From assembly GCA_036250195.1 (NCBI GenBank), contig JAVHZZ010000006.1:186371850-186435849 (forward strand): a stretch of 64,000 bases of DNA, in the 5' to 3' direction. The notes under the pieces were generated by a model, which was not told the DNA's origin, ran no database searches, and was given only the letters and a program-made list of their open reading frames with translations. The DNA comes from Mixophyes australis. Taxonomy: Eukaryota > Chordata > Amphibia > Anura > Limnodynastidae. A program made the position numbers and the translations under genes. Positions 27,601 through 42,600 of this stretch are shown in pieces (the stretch's first letter is position 1; each line of letters begins with the position of its first letter).

Positions 27601-30600
27601 TTATATACATATTATATACACACACGCACATTTAACTTTCAACTACAGAAAACTAGGTTTACTACTTTGTAAGTGTCACTTTAGACACTATTGTTGATAA
27701 CATATATGTATAAAATGTGGTGACTGGTACATAACCCACAAATTCTGAGCATTTAACCAATTTGAAGCCAGAACAACTTCTAATAAAATATCTTGTAATA
27801 ATAATTGCTGAGCAAGCTCATAAACCTAGCAGAAAAACAAGTGTGGGCAAAGTAAGATTCCCCATAATCCTTTGCTTTCTGCCTCACAGCTATGCAAACT
27901 TGATTACTCTTTTGAAATGTAAAATGAGAATTGCTCTGTGGGTCCCTCCCCTCTCCCTCCAGATAACTAAGGTCCTCCATTAGTGACGTGCTGCTCAGCA
28001 CATCCACAACTCAGACTATGATTGAGATGGCAGGACTGGGAAGGCCAGACTGTCACTTAGGAATCCAGACAAACATCCCCTCACTGCAAGAATATGGAGG
28101 CAGCTTATACATGGAAAATAATGTAATAGCACGCAGTAAACAGGTCGACCAACTTCTACACAAACCACATTAACACCTCTGATCTAAATACTCACCTTAT
28201 TTATTATTAATGGATTGTCCTCGTTATACTGAATGATTATTCTATGAATCAAAATGGATCTCTGAAATGTGTTTAATATACGGGTTCATCTTATTTTTTA
28301 TTGTATCAGCAAGACTTGTGTGTTTGAAACAAACCCACCTTAGAAGAAGTGAGGAGACCGTTCTTAGATCTTCCTACTGTAGAATATTTTTATGGCACCG
28401 TATATTTACTCTAACATATTTCTCAGCCACACCCTGGAAAATTATTAACGTACGAACTGCGCTCTCCATATGAAAACAAGCAAATTGGTCTCAAAGTCTC
28501 TTGCCTTAAAAACATAAACAACCATCACACAGACCGCACCTCCTGTAGTTAGGTGTACACAGTATTAAGTACTACAGAATTCTGAAAATAAATGTGACAA
28601 TAAGGATACGTATAAAAGCTACACAATTGTTTTCCCATTTCAAGCCAGATTTTGAAGTATACTTTATTACTTGAAAATCCAAGCATTGTGTTAATCTAAA
28701 TCCTGTGTTTACCCTTATATACACATGCGTGCGCACACACACACGCAGATCTTGCCTATCAAAACAAGGTCATTAGGCACTCAAGCCAAAGAGTGGTTCA
28801 CTCCTCAGACACTATTGAGCTGTGTATATGAAGATCAAATATATAGTAATGTCCGAGAACTATCCAAACAATGATTGTTAATCATTATTGGGCAAAGGGC
28901 TAGATTTAGATCCATTCTAGCTTCTATTTTGCATTGTTGTCTGAAGGTGAAATCAAAATATCAGCCATGGAAGGTCTCCAAATGACCAATATATTGAAAA
29001 AAATAATTACCAGACATAGGAAAACCCTTAATTTATCCAGCAAGAATAAGTCTTTAAAAAAAAATAAAAAAATTGCAAATATATGTCGCCATCTTGGTTT
29101 TTGTTGTACTATGTTGATATTCTTAGTTCACCGTGTCCTCCTTTCCTATTACCTCTGCTCACTTACCTCCTTATTTTTTTGCATTTATTTTTTGCGCTGT
29201 TCCACTGGTCACATAATTTATTTAGTGCCAGTGATGCTCTGTCATTTCGCCTTTACTTACACTATGTGCCTATTCATTAAGAGTTTATAAGCTCTTATGT
29301 TTTCAGCTGACTGATATTAAAGGCAAAATAAAATTAATAGCGCACATTGTGTGTATATATTTGGAATAGAAAAGGTGGACTACTGCTCACCTTAACAAGG
29401 CAAAGAGAGTAACATTAAATTTATGAAAGTGCTGAAAAAGATTTAATTGACTTTCACCTGGTTAAGGCAAGCAGTATGTCAACCTTTCTATTCAAAATAT
29501 ATACACACAGGGCCCGATTCATGTTCAGACATAAGTCCTTTTGCGTGGCGTATTTTGCGTGAAATAGCTCTGCGCGTGTTCAGAAATAGATCTTATGCCA
29601 AAGAACGCAATTGCATGCAATTCACGCCTAAATGCAAATGACACTTATGAATGACTACATCTTGAACATGGCCTGATTATCCAATAGGCTGACTAGGCTG
29701 CAGCCTAGGGCGCAAGGCTTTTGGGGGGTGCAAAATTGTGACGTTGAGGTATACACTGAAATTCATTTTAAAATATAAGAAAATAGTTGCTCTCCAAAGT
29801 AAAAAGAAAACATGAAAGAAACATGTTTTATATAGACGTATCCCCATGGTAGAGGCTGAAGAAAATGAGTCATCCTTGAGCACATGCTTGAGGATAAGCG
29901 AGTAGGAGAGACAAGGATGGCGACCAGTACAACCCCCTCCACAAGAAAAAAACTTAGACGTTTATGTATACACTACCTATATCCCCATAATATATAATGA
30001 TGTTGAGAAGCATTCAAGAGAGTCCGCTCCTAAAATCAGTGTATAGCTAAATTAGAAAAACAAAACAAAATAACACCAATCTGAATACTTAACTAAAAAT
30101 CAAAAAAACTTATAGCTTACAATGATTATGGCAGAAAAAGCACAATAAAACTCCTAGATAAAACTTACATGTATTCAATAACAACAACTTTAATATATGA
30201 CTGATCTAATATCCAAAATAAACAGTAAATAAAAAAGTCGAATTAATAAAACTGTTTAATATGAACAGTTATAAGCCCAGAGGAACAGACTTGAGCACCA
30301 TCAGAATGCTCACTGAATAATGCAGAATACATGAGGGACATGCGCTTTCCTTGTTATGTGTGTACTCATATAATACCTAATCTACGACTAGCTATTCTAC
30401 CTTTAACTTACATCTACACCAGGAAGCTCTCCTGTGTGTTTCTGTATTTACAGCCAGTGCAAAGTCCACTCATCATTTGAAAGGACAGCTTCCTAGACTC
30501 TCTTTCTAGGATAAGGAACAAGGAGTGTATTGTACACATGCTATAGTCCTAACCTCTCACTGAGTAAGTGCTGTGAATAAATACCTGGACAGTCCATCCC

Positions 30601-33600
30601 CCATGTGCCTGGGGCATACTGTGCAAAATAACAACCTGGATTCAACTTGCCCAACACCTTAATGCAGTGGTTCCCAAACTTTTGCAGTTCACGGCACCCT
30701 TAGAGTCTCCATAATTTTTTCAAGGCACCCCTCCAAAATAATTACCGAGCAGTCCCATTTTATAAGTAGTTGGGTCAAACATAATAAGTATTTAGGTCTG
30801 GACAGAAATACTTATTTAGCTATATGAAAAAGAATAATTTTATAGATTTTTTTCAATTATATTTCTGTCAAACAATAATTTACAGCTAACACACTGTGGC
30901 CTCCTTCATCTCCACACACTCTGCGCCCCCCCCCCCCCCTCCCCACTCTGCGCCCTCTGCATCCCGGGGGCCAGGAAGAGAAAAAAAAAACAAACAAAAA
31001 ATAAACAATCCGCCGGTGCCCGGGACCCAGCATCCTCCTCTCTCCTGCCGCTTGTCACTGAATATCGGGCGCAACAACATCACGCCCGACATTCAGTGAG
31101 AAGCGAGGAGGATGCTGGGTCCCAGGCACCGCCAGATTGGTAAGATTTTTTTTCTCTTGCTGGCCGCGACACCCCTGTGACAGCGCCACGGCGCACACTT
31201 TGGGAACCGCTGCCTTAATGTGATCACCTCAAAGGTTCTAAGGTTCCTCAAGCAGCTGTTTTTTCCCGGGGCTCCGCTGGTTATGAATCAGCAAGTCTAT
31301 TTTATACACCATTTTAAAATGGTGGTGGAGGACGTGGGTGAGCTGGAGGACCAACAAGAAATAAAGTTGTTTTTTTGTGTTTTTTATAACAATTCCTGAT
31401 GGTCTCTCTGCTCACACTCTCCACCCCCCCCCCCCTTTCCGCCACCATCATGGAACCACCCACTAAGGGAGACATCATATTAGTAAAATTTTTATATTAG
31501 GTGGTAGTACAGCTTTAAGAAGTACCTGTAATCACTTTTATTATTATTTTTTAACATTTTAAGTTGTTAGAGGCTCAAAGAAAAATAAGTTTTGGGGAAA
31601 AAAATGTCCTTTCCTCTCACCATACGGTGGTAACAAGAGTGCCCTGTATGGCAATGTCTGAACTGGGCACTTCACATCAGCACTAACTGCACTCTGGGCC
31701 AGGGGCGGATCTAGACTATTGATATACCCGGGGAGATTTTAGGGGGTGCGATTTAGGCCCCGCCCCCTTTCTGATTTCTAAGGCTGCCGGCGGCTGCACA
31801 GTATGTGCAGGTCCGCTCGGCAGTGGCAGTGTGCTGCCCCGCTGCTCTGATTGTGTTTAAAACACAATCAGAGCAGCACACTGTCACTACCGAATGGACC
31901 TGCACAGTGTGCAGCTGTCGGCAGCTAGGGGGGGGCGATCGCCCCGCCCCCCCCCCCCCCCCCCGGATCCGCCATTGCTCTAACCAGAGAGAGAGATTAC
32001 AGCAGGCACAAAAGTCGACACAGCAGAAACACAGCTCTTACACACATGACTGAGTGATTACATGTAATTGTAAATTGAGTTGAGTTTCTCATTTCATCTT
32101 TACAAAAGAAGATGTTTTTATAAAACTATAGAAAGGTATTTATGAATGTATGCCACATATACATTTATAGCAGTATATTACAAAGGATGCTCTTTAGTTA
32201 CTGTTGAAATGCAAACCATGCATGCATGTACAATATGTTGGAAGATGCGGTTGAAATGAAGAGCAATAGGGTGTCCACCTAAATTATAGAAAAATAACCA
32301 TAGACAATATAAAGAAAAAAACCTGATGCCCAATGGGCAGCCACAGCTAACTCACGGAAATACTTCAGGGTCTCCTCTATCTGTTCAGGGCTGAGGTGGA
32401 GAGGAACGTCGGGGGGTAGCAATGGAGTGTGCAGCCAGTCGTCATGTTCATATCCAAACATGGCATCGGCACGCAGGGTGTAGTGCGGGAGCTGCTCTTG
32501 CAGCAGGCTGATGATTTCCACCTCTGGTACATCCCCAGTTGTGCACACATCTGAGGACGGAAAGAAAAAAAGGGTTAATGAATGAGGTGCTCCGAAAAAA
32601 ACAACACTCTGGTTGCATTTTTGAGAACAGTGTAAAAAGTTAACATCTCACATCTAAATCATCCCCAATACAACCACTGCAATTTCATCACAAAATTAAA
32701 AATAAATCTATTAAGAAATTATCTGATTGATTGTTCAACACAAAGAAGGAATTTCTGTAATAACCCTTTCAATCTCCGGTTCCTTTGTCAACTACCAGAC
32801 TGACTGCTCATGTTCAATGACTTATTACTTATTAGCCAGGCAATGTCAGAAAATGAGAAGGGTGACAGAGCATATGTTAATTAAAAACTTAATATTTCTT
32901 AATCAGTTGGCTAAAAATAGATTTTCACTTAAAGGCTCACTCACACCTGTCCACTGCTAATGTCTTTTCCACCAATAACCACAATACAAAAAAATATATA
33001 GGTTGAATGGTTTTTTTTATGGGCTCATTCCCATACATTCTATAATTTTAACATCACATTTCCAATATTAGAATTAAGCACAAACTATTTCTCAAAAACA
33101 AAAAACAGTACAACTACTGTAATAGTCACTTCTTGCTGTATAGATATATATATTATACAAGTTAACCCGTGCATGATACTCATGCATTCTAGTCAAATCA
33201 AGCTACTTAAGGTGTTAAAAAGGTTCTTGTCATGCATTTAGGCCTAGCCCAGGCCTCCTCAGGGGAAGAGCGTTACTTCCCGACGTAAGCGCCCTTTTTT
33301 AACGTGGTTTTGTCCACATGTCACCACCTCATCATTTTTCTCCATCACCTCATCCTTCATCTTCATCGCCACATCCTTCATCAAGCTACTTAAGGTGTTA
33401 AAAACTCCCCACTGTCACCCCCGGCAACCACCAACCACTCCCAACTGTCACTTCTCCTTCAAGAAATATATAGGTCAGGTGGCGCTGCAGCTTGGTTGTT
33501 TTTTTTCCACACACGCCACTAGGCATTTATATAGTAGATATTTAATAAACCATGTTATTCAGATAGTATATTCAAATCATGTAAATAATCCCATAATGTA

Positions 33601-36600
33601 TATCAATATAAACCAACACCTGCAATAGTGAGCTGGAGCGTCTCCGTCAATAGAATTTTCGGTAAGACAGATTGAGTTATAGTGTTATCGGTAACTTCTT
33701 ATAAATGTTTATAGAGATGTTATAGCATATTGTATATAGTATAGAATATTATATAATACTGTATATAGAAGAATATACAAAACACAATAGATTTATCATG
33801 GGTTTGGTTTAAACCTTCAAAAATTACCAATCGAATTAATGGTTCAGTTTGCGCTTCATACATTTGCCATTTAGCAAGTCAACAAATAAATCGCAACAAC
33901 AAAAATTTAGCAATTTTTTCCCACTATTTCTGCAAATCAATGCAATCTGTAACTGACAGAATATGAAAAGAATTAAATGTTTGTTGTTTCTCACATGGTA
34001 ACTCTTGTGTCAGTACGTGACCAATTTACTGAGCTTTTCAACACAGCAACACTGCTAATTATGACATCTGTCTAAAAGGTTAATGACGTAGGTAAAGGTT
34101 GGCTATAGTTTGAGATAACAACGTTTGACTATTTCAATTGTCATAGTCCTTAAAACAATTGCAGAAGAGCCTGTGATTCTAGTAATGTTGAAGGTTGCAG
34201 CTAGGGAACCTGGACTATGTGATAAAAAAGACTCCTCACTGCCCCCTGTTGTTCAACTCGTGATATGGCCAGCATAAAGACATCTAGAACGTGTGCAGGT
34301 TTATAGGCATTTAATAAATATTGTATGGAATTTGTTCAGCAGCTGAAATATGTACGATAGCTAGAGTTCCAGAGCAATAAAATGTTTATATATACACACA
34401 GTACTGATGATGGGGGTAATCACACCATCACAAACTATCGTCTTTAGTTGGAAGGTTTGCAGACACTTATGGCGTTGGCATGATAACATTCCAGTATTGG
34501 GTTACTTCACCTGTGATTGTAGAAGCATCTTTGACACAAAGCTTGCTCTCCACTGATGTTATTGGTGTTTCATCGTCCTGAGTTGTAGGATTGCTGGCAG
34601 TCGCTTGGTGATCACTGGGGAAGACCGGTGGGTATGTGGCAGCCTCCTCACAGAATTCGGAGGGGTCCAGCTTGGCAGGAGTCAGCGGGAGAAGCAGGCT
34701 GCCATGCACTGAAGATTTGAGGAACCCGTGCTCCGGTAGGCAAAACAGATATCCTGGCCTTCCTTCAGCTAGGCTACTGCAGACAGCCCTATGAAAAAAC
34801 AGAAAAGATGGTCAATATTACACTTAAATTGTGAGTGGCCCCAGCTACATACATTCCAGAGGAGATTCTGTTTTTCTGTAAAAATGAGAATATGTACATT
34901 GTATTAATCCCTAAAACTGACAGAAAGGAAATTCCATCCTCACAATGTGTTACATAGATAGCTTTTCTGACATGACAAATCTCCATAAAGGACATACTTG
35001 ATCCTGTTTCAAAGTGATCTAGATTAATACAGTGCTTCAAAGTCCTTCTCCTTTTATCACTGTAGAATGTCCCACAGAGTTTTGCCAATACCATTATTTT
35101 TATTATTAAAATGTTCATCTGTTGGATTATAAAATAAAACTATTGAAAATAACTACAGGTTTGGGCCAAGCCCCAATTAAAAATTAAAAGGGCCTGAAAT
35201 TTGTAGTATGGTGAAGAATAAATGCTATATAGGACCACACAATCAAACGCACTAACACAAATACATCATCAGGAGGGGTCAGGGGAGCACCACACCTGCC
35301 AAGAAGTGCAGCATATATCTTCATCAAACCAAACAAAAAATACGAGTTCCATTGAACTGACCTATACATTGGAAGATTAATCCCCCATACATTATATAAA
35401 TAAAAAGCAAACACTATATTCCAGACATAAGTAGATGTAAGCTGGCAAAACACTGACTGAAATAGCTGTTGGGAATGAACGCTAAAAGATACGGTAGATG
35501 TGTGCGATTATCTAAACGACAAGTCGGTTCAGTGCCCAAGCAGACGGCACCATACTTGAAATGTGGTAATCGTTAAACTGAATTTACATCTGGTTTTGCA
35601 TCATATTTATTCAGAATCAGTGGTCTTTTTTAGGGCTAGACATACTGTGTCTAATGCGTTTCAATGTATTTGCAGCCTAATTCACAGACATAAAATGTGT
35701 TTACTTAAATGATTAAATTGCGTGCATATGCAAAGTTGGACAGATCACAAGATGCATACACTTCTGCACCAGTAGCCTATGCGCCAAGTCAGGCACACAG
35801 CAGATACAAATACATTCAATATTTTAAACACACACTTGTTTTGATAGTGAAATATATTCGCTATTAGAATGGAATAAAATAAAAAATAATATACATGCCT
35901 TCAGTCACCCACAATTGACACGGTTTTGATAGGCGTATATATTGATTTGTTCGCAATTACGCAAGACACTCCCTTACTGGACTCTGCCTATATTAGATCA
36001 CCACTTCCATCCCCTGCACCACCAGTCATAAGTGTAAGCCAATCAGCATGCATGTGGCCTGTTATGTGGACATGCACAATACAATTTGCAGATTGTACGC
36101 TACCCAAACTGGCATGCATACACCTCATCACCTGCCCCACTATAATTTGAAGCTTAAAAGTTTCCTCACATTTGCAGCATGTAAGAAAAGGCACCTTTAA
36201 TAACTCTTGAACATTGCCTTATTTCATTATAAGTCCCCACGGTAAAATTTACATTGCTTTGCTCTAAGGTTTGTTGGTCTCTAGTTAATTAGCACAATTA
36301 AAATATTGATATGGGAAGTTCATCCGAGTACTCTCTCTCTTGCATGGTTCATGTATTCATTATAAGAAGAGATATAGAGCAGAGAAGTGAACGGAGACTG
36401 GCAGAATCTGCTGCCAAGTAAAGCTGCCCATTTAATTTAGACTCCCCTATGGAAAGAGAAGGGAAGCCTTTTCTGCAGAAACTACCACCAGAGGGTTTAC
36501 TGCCAGTAGTTACCCTTATGATGTATGATGTGGGTGAACCAAAGCTAAGACCTATCCTTGGAAAAATTAGAAAGAAACTTTTTGCCCTTTGATAAAAACA

Positions 36601-39600
36601 ACCCTTTGCTTTAAATTTGACAAACATTCAGAAAATGATAATATTTGGAGGTTTAATATAAAAATTTGCATTGGGTACATGTCAGCTGTGGACGGTTCAT
36701 CACAGCCAACCTTTTCCCAGTAACTGATACAGGGAGAGAGGCAGAGTTTGATTATATTACCTACTTAGACTACCAAATCTCCTGGGCGCTACTGATTGCA
36801 CTCTCGTGACACTCACAGCGCTGCGCAGAATGGAAGAATCTTTTCAGAACAGCCAGAACTTCCATTCCATGTGCATGTTCTGTGAGATTCCACACAGAAG
36901 CTATTCAATATTGTAGCCAAATCCCCTAAATTATCTCACAATTCCTGCCACAAATATTCCATATTATTGGAGAAGAGAATTTTCACATTGTTGGCTGCTG
37001 GGCGCTTTTATTTTTGTACTAAAACATGCAAACAATATTTATTTTTCCGTTTTTTTCAATAAAAATAAATAGGTTATTCTTTATGTAGGAGATGCAGGAT
37101 ATGAAAGCTTATCCTGGCTTGTAAAAGCATTTGCAAATCCTGTTCCAGCAGCCTAAGATATTAAGCACACATCACTATCAGAGGAGTTAGAGAGATCTAG
37201 ACCTTTGGGGTCTTTAAAGGTGTTTTCTGATGTATAGACAGATCCAGCAGTGAACTTCTGTTCTCCCGTTCTAACGTTTGGTTTTTTTTTTTAACATATT
37301 TGAGGGTAGCTTTATTTCGTCCAACATTTGTGCTTAAAAGCAGAAGTGGATCCTAGCATTGGTCAGGACCTGAATCTTTCTCCTGCTGCAAATGAAATGA
37401 GTGATGCACATCGCTGCCATGTCATTGAACAATTCGCTGTTGTGGGTTGTTTTAATTTGTTTGTTATGGTTATTCTGGAAATTACAATATATTGGGGTTT
37501 AGTATAGCTACAAATTAACTCCACACATAACAGAATTATTTTTAGACAAGCTTGATCTGAAAATTACCATATATAAGTTCTCCAGTGCATGCTGGCAGCC
37601 ACAGGACATGAATGGGCCGCAGCCGGTGTGCCAATATGCTAATACCACCTTCTTTTGCTTTGCCTGGTGTTTTCCAGCTGTCTTTCATTCTCATTCTCCA
37701 AACTATAGTCATTTTCTGAATGTCTCATAGGGGTTATCACAGGCGATAACATTGCTATCATCAGTCATAACCCCTCCGGAGAGAAAGCAAAGACTACCCA
37801 ATGCCTCTGCATTTGCGAACCTATTTATCAAGTATGGTGGTGATACTTGTACCGCTCTTCTGTTCGCTCCATTACAGAATGTCACTAATAAATAGACATA
37901 AAAATTGATTACTACAATAAATTATTTTGATACTTTTTAAAATGAACAGACTATTGCCCATCCCACAGGAAATAGCCATGGGTAGATTGAGGTAATATAA
38001 CGCATATATACATACATACAGAAATGGAGGTTAAAAGAGGACAAAGGCGCAAAATAGTGTAGTATTAAAATATATATTGGGACCAAGGAAGGTCCTAGAA
38101 TTAAATATAACCTTATCACCAGAGAGATGGACCAAAGGTCTATGTGCAAGGAAGATCCAATTAATACACCAGACATTCTTGTGTGTGGATATGCGTACCA
38201 GAATGATGATCTTTAAGGCTCATCAAATCAGATATCCCAAGGGAAGCAGGTCACACATTTTTCATAGTCCCACATAAAAAGGTGTCTCAGGAATGAAGCA
38301 AAGATGGAAGCCACAGATGTAAAATCTTAAACATACAATTTATTAAGTGCACAATAGCTACTTACACATAAAGTAGCAGATAACAGGCATATCTGTACAG
38401 CAAACACGGATCCAATAGATGATATACAGTGATACCGGATGGACATGAATAATAACAGTAACCTCTCGACGCGTTTCGTCCGCACCAACACCGGACTTCA
38501 TCAGGAGAATATTCTATGTCTATCTGCTACTTTATGTATATATATATATATATATGCAGATATAATATAAAAGCTATACTATATCCATTGAAGTAACAAA
38601 AAAAAAAAAAAAGCAACTTTCATACAATATTTTTTATTTAAACAGCCAGAACTTCTAAGCCCCTGCACATGCTCAGTTGAGCTGAATGTGGACTTTCAGG
38701 GAAATAAGTACCTAAAGCTGTAGATATTTTACACTGTGGCAGCAGTGTACGTCTCCGCTGCCACAGCGATAAGGTAATGTTAAGTGGCGTAAAGTAGTAA
38801 TTTATCACTGTAAGCAAAATGACTTTCATCGCTGCAATAAACATGAAGATAAATTAGTTGTTTTTAAATAATCTGGTGTGTTGAGTAAAAGTTTTGTTAA
38901 ACCAAACCCCAAACATTATAATTTCCGTAGCAAATATGCTGTCTTCAAAAATAATTATTTGAATAAACTGAGGTGGGAACTACCAGTCAGTCTGTGACTT
39001 TAGAAACACAACAGATTTTATGTGCGATGCATGAAGCATTTAATAGAATTTCATAATAATTTCACTTGTAAAAATTGTGTACTAATGGCAGGACACGGCC
39101 ACAATGTGGAAAGTATAGCTATTTGTGGCTAATAACCAACTATCTAAGGGGAGTCAAAAGGTTTTCAGGAGTGAAAATTACTATAAAGATTGAATTCTTT
39201 AGGTCACCCACCAGCAATTAATTTTAATATGAAAATTATAAATGGGATTAGAGTTTGATAATAAAAAAAATTTAAAAAATTATCAGAACAAGAGATATTA
39301 CAGATAAAAAAAAAAAATTGTAGAAGGAATTTCTAGGTAGAATACTTCCTATCTAAATCAACAGAGTAGGATTCTCTCAGTGTTAAATGGCTGTTCACAG
39401 AATTGCTTGCACTTTCTGCATAGTAAATTTAAATAATAGGCAGGCATATTAAATTCTGTAAAAAGTAATGGAACTTTTCCATATATACTTAAATTGTAAT
39501 CCTGCAAATAGTGCCTCTTATCTTTGTCTGTGAATACAAAGTCTTGTTTTATTACTGTATTTGTTTCAAATTGTAAAGCACTGTAGAACATGTTGACGCT

Positions 39601-42600
39601 ATATCATATCCCAACATTTGGGCAGGCACCATTGGGACAGTGGAATAACCATGTCACACCGGATGGGGGCAGGCCCAGCGCTTCTGAAGCGTTAGGCTGC
39701 CCTGTTCTCCCCTCCAAACCCCTTCATTGCCATGGAAACACCCGTTCATCGCAGCTTTGCCAACTTTCCCATCAATATGGATGGCGGGACTAAGGCCTCA
39801 AATATGGAGGGGTGGGAGGTATGCTAATAAAAAAAAAAAGAAAAAAAGAAAAAAAAAACAGTTATTACTTGCTCTTGTATATAAAAATTATATATTTATA
39901 TTTAAGATTTAGGGATCATTTAACTGTAGGGATAAAAGTTTATATCTGTTACAATGAACATCTTTCTTAGATCTGATTTCTGAACACTGAAAACAGATTT
40001 ATTGGGATATTCAATAATGCATAAAAATAGTTCACAGTCACACATGATGAAAAACATGGCAAACCACTGTTGTCCTGAGAATGGACAATTTATTACACAC
40101 ACATTTTATATGTAGGTTAAAATATCACGCACTGGTGTTTTTATAAGGGTTTTCAACAACAAATGCAAAACTGACATTTAGCAAAAGTATTAATTTTGTT
40201 GTACCACTATCTGAACACGAGAGGGCAGCAGAATACTGTATTGCTGTTATTTCTTCAAGCAACAAATTATGTAGGTGCATGTGAGTGAAAGGGTTAATCA
40301 CATATGTTTGAACTTATAATCTTTATTACCAGTATTTTCAGAGGCAAATCTTTTCTTCTAAATCCACAATAATAAATGCAAAGGTCTCCTTAACCTACTT
40401 GCCGGAATATTAACCTTGAGTCACAGAGACAACTATACAAGTTCAGACAACTGGTGTTCTGTAAAAACGTACAAGACAAGTGTTTAACAAGTCTTTAGAT
40501 GAACTTGTTTAATTTTTCAAAGCATAAAAAATGATATTTACTGAAATTTACTCTTATTTCAGCTTACGTAACAAAACTTAACTAATTATTTCTGGCTCCA
40601 CGGAGTTAATAATTACAGTCAGATTGCTCAATACTAGATGCATTTACATATTTGTACTTTGATTAATAAAAAGATTATTATGGACACTTGCAAAACTTCT
40701 CGTGGGTTTTTTCGTCATTGAGAAAAATAAATGTCTCACTGCACTAATGCCCAGGACACAGGAGCTTTGTTCAGGTCTGATTCACATCCCATCCTAAGAT
40801 TCCAGACTAGGTGTGCCCAAGCTCTGATGTAAACTAGATCAGAGATCAGGGCGCATTACAATGTCTTCCTGACTATGTCTGAATACACCAATGTGTACAG
40901 AGTATTTTCATCACAAAAGGAGACCATAAGACAGTACCACAGATCTATGAAGATTTAGGCATTTCACTGCCCCTACAATATCTGTCCATTCCACAATAAA
41001 AGAAGGTCAGACAACCTATCAGATTAAAAGTTTCCTTCCACAAAGAGGACAAGAATGACGACATGTTTTACAGCTATTAACAAATATGTCCGTTCTGAAA
41101 ATGATTATTACCTGAGTAGAGGTAACTAAACAGTGTGATTGAATATCAAAATGTAAAATACTCTATATGTAAGCAAAGTGTAAATTTCACTCTCAATTTC
41201 GGCATTAAGTATAATTTTTTTTTTATCAGCGCTTATCGCAGCGATAATGGTTTTTTTTAAAACTTTGTCGTAAATTTTCAACCCTGTCATTCCGGACAAG
41301 GACCAGTGAAAAGTGGCTGTCCTGACGAACACTTAGCATAACCAGAGGTATCTTTCGACACTGGCAGTGGCGAAAGACTTCTCTTTTAGGATCTGTCCCT
41401 GTTGTATGCACTGCGCATGAGCAGTGATAGTTATATTTGGTTTGACCTCTCTGTACAAGCAGCATATATACAATGTCTATACGAGTGTTGATATTGCACT
41501 AGCGCTGACAAGAACATTACATTTTATTATTGTGCAAGGATTAGACATAGGCATAATTTAATTGTTTGGTGTGGAGTGTGTTAACTTTTTGTTACATTAA
41601 ATGCTTTCTAATACATTATTACAGACTGATTTGCAGTAGTTAAGACATCAAACAACATGTGAGGAAGCTGGAAAGGGCTCCTATTCGTCTGATGATTGTG
41701 CCACCATCATAATATATCTACATGTAAAACTATAATTCTGCAGAGGGTTATTACGTTACAGGTAGGTGACCTGTGGTTTTCCAGTGTTATCACAGTATGG
41801 GACTTAGTTACTTAGCAACAGACTGCCTATCCCCTTCACTGTAATACAATAATGGAAGAACTATTATATCGGTCTCACCCTGCATTTTCCAGCTGAAAAA
41901 AAATAATACAGCAGCCTGGAGCGTCCAGTCTGAAGGTAATGTGGTAAGAAGACGTCCACTACAGCACACTTTTCAGGCACACTAATAGAGATCCATTCGC
42001 AGGTGGAGAATACGATGCCAATCAGCTAAATGATCTTGTAGCTATTACTAGAGGGACAGAAAGGAGGGGGGAGGATCGTGCACCCAGCCAGAGAAGAGTC
42101 AGGAGAAAGGACTCTTCACTTGTGATTCTCCTCTCCAGTAGGAATGAAAAACAGCACAGAATCTGTTTAGAGGGTATTAACTTATCAGGGTTTTGACAGG
42201 AAAAGTGGCGCCTTCAATGCTTGTTGAATAGACCCTGTGCACCGTTCCCCTAGACTGAGCTTTATAATCAAACTGGGTTACCTTCGAAAATATCGGATTT
42301 TTCCAATGTTTCCTTTGATAAATTGTACAAAGTGGTAACAGGGTTTCTCCAGCGAAAACAACTGTTTCGCCCTGGAATTAAAGCTTAAAACTCATTGATA
42401 AATGCACCCCTTTATTTTTTTACATTTACTGTTCTTCACCAGAAATTGCACCTGTACATTTATTATTATCAGCAGCTTCATCTGCTTATATCAAATGAAT
42501 TACCATCTACTCAAAACCAACAAAAGTGGCTTTAAAAATTAATTCCCCATCCCTGTTGCACAAATGGTGACATTCACTCCATTGGGTCTTCCTTCATCTG

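Noticed and set aside
33395..33628. Similar open frames at 33395-33628 and 43433-43729 (both start MLKTPHCHPRQPPTT)
   Set aside because: They coincide with the two Helitron-like repeat copies and diverge where the repeats do. This is duplicated repeat, not a gene family.
34467..34709. Start of hap1 translation inside exon 2 at 34709
   Set aside because: That codon is GTG, and the open frame continues upstream to a strong splice acceptor at 34789, so this is an internal exon.
35240..35280. CTCCTGATGATG on the minus strand as a further hammerhead-like site
   Set aside because: The following sequence lacks a clear stem II and the GAAAC element, so the match is only eight or nine letters.
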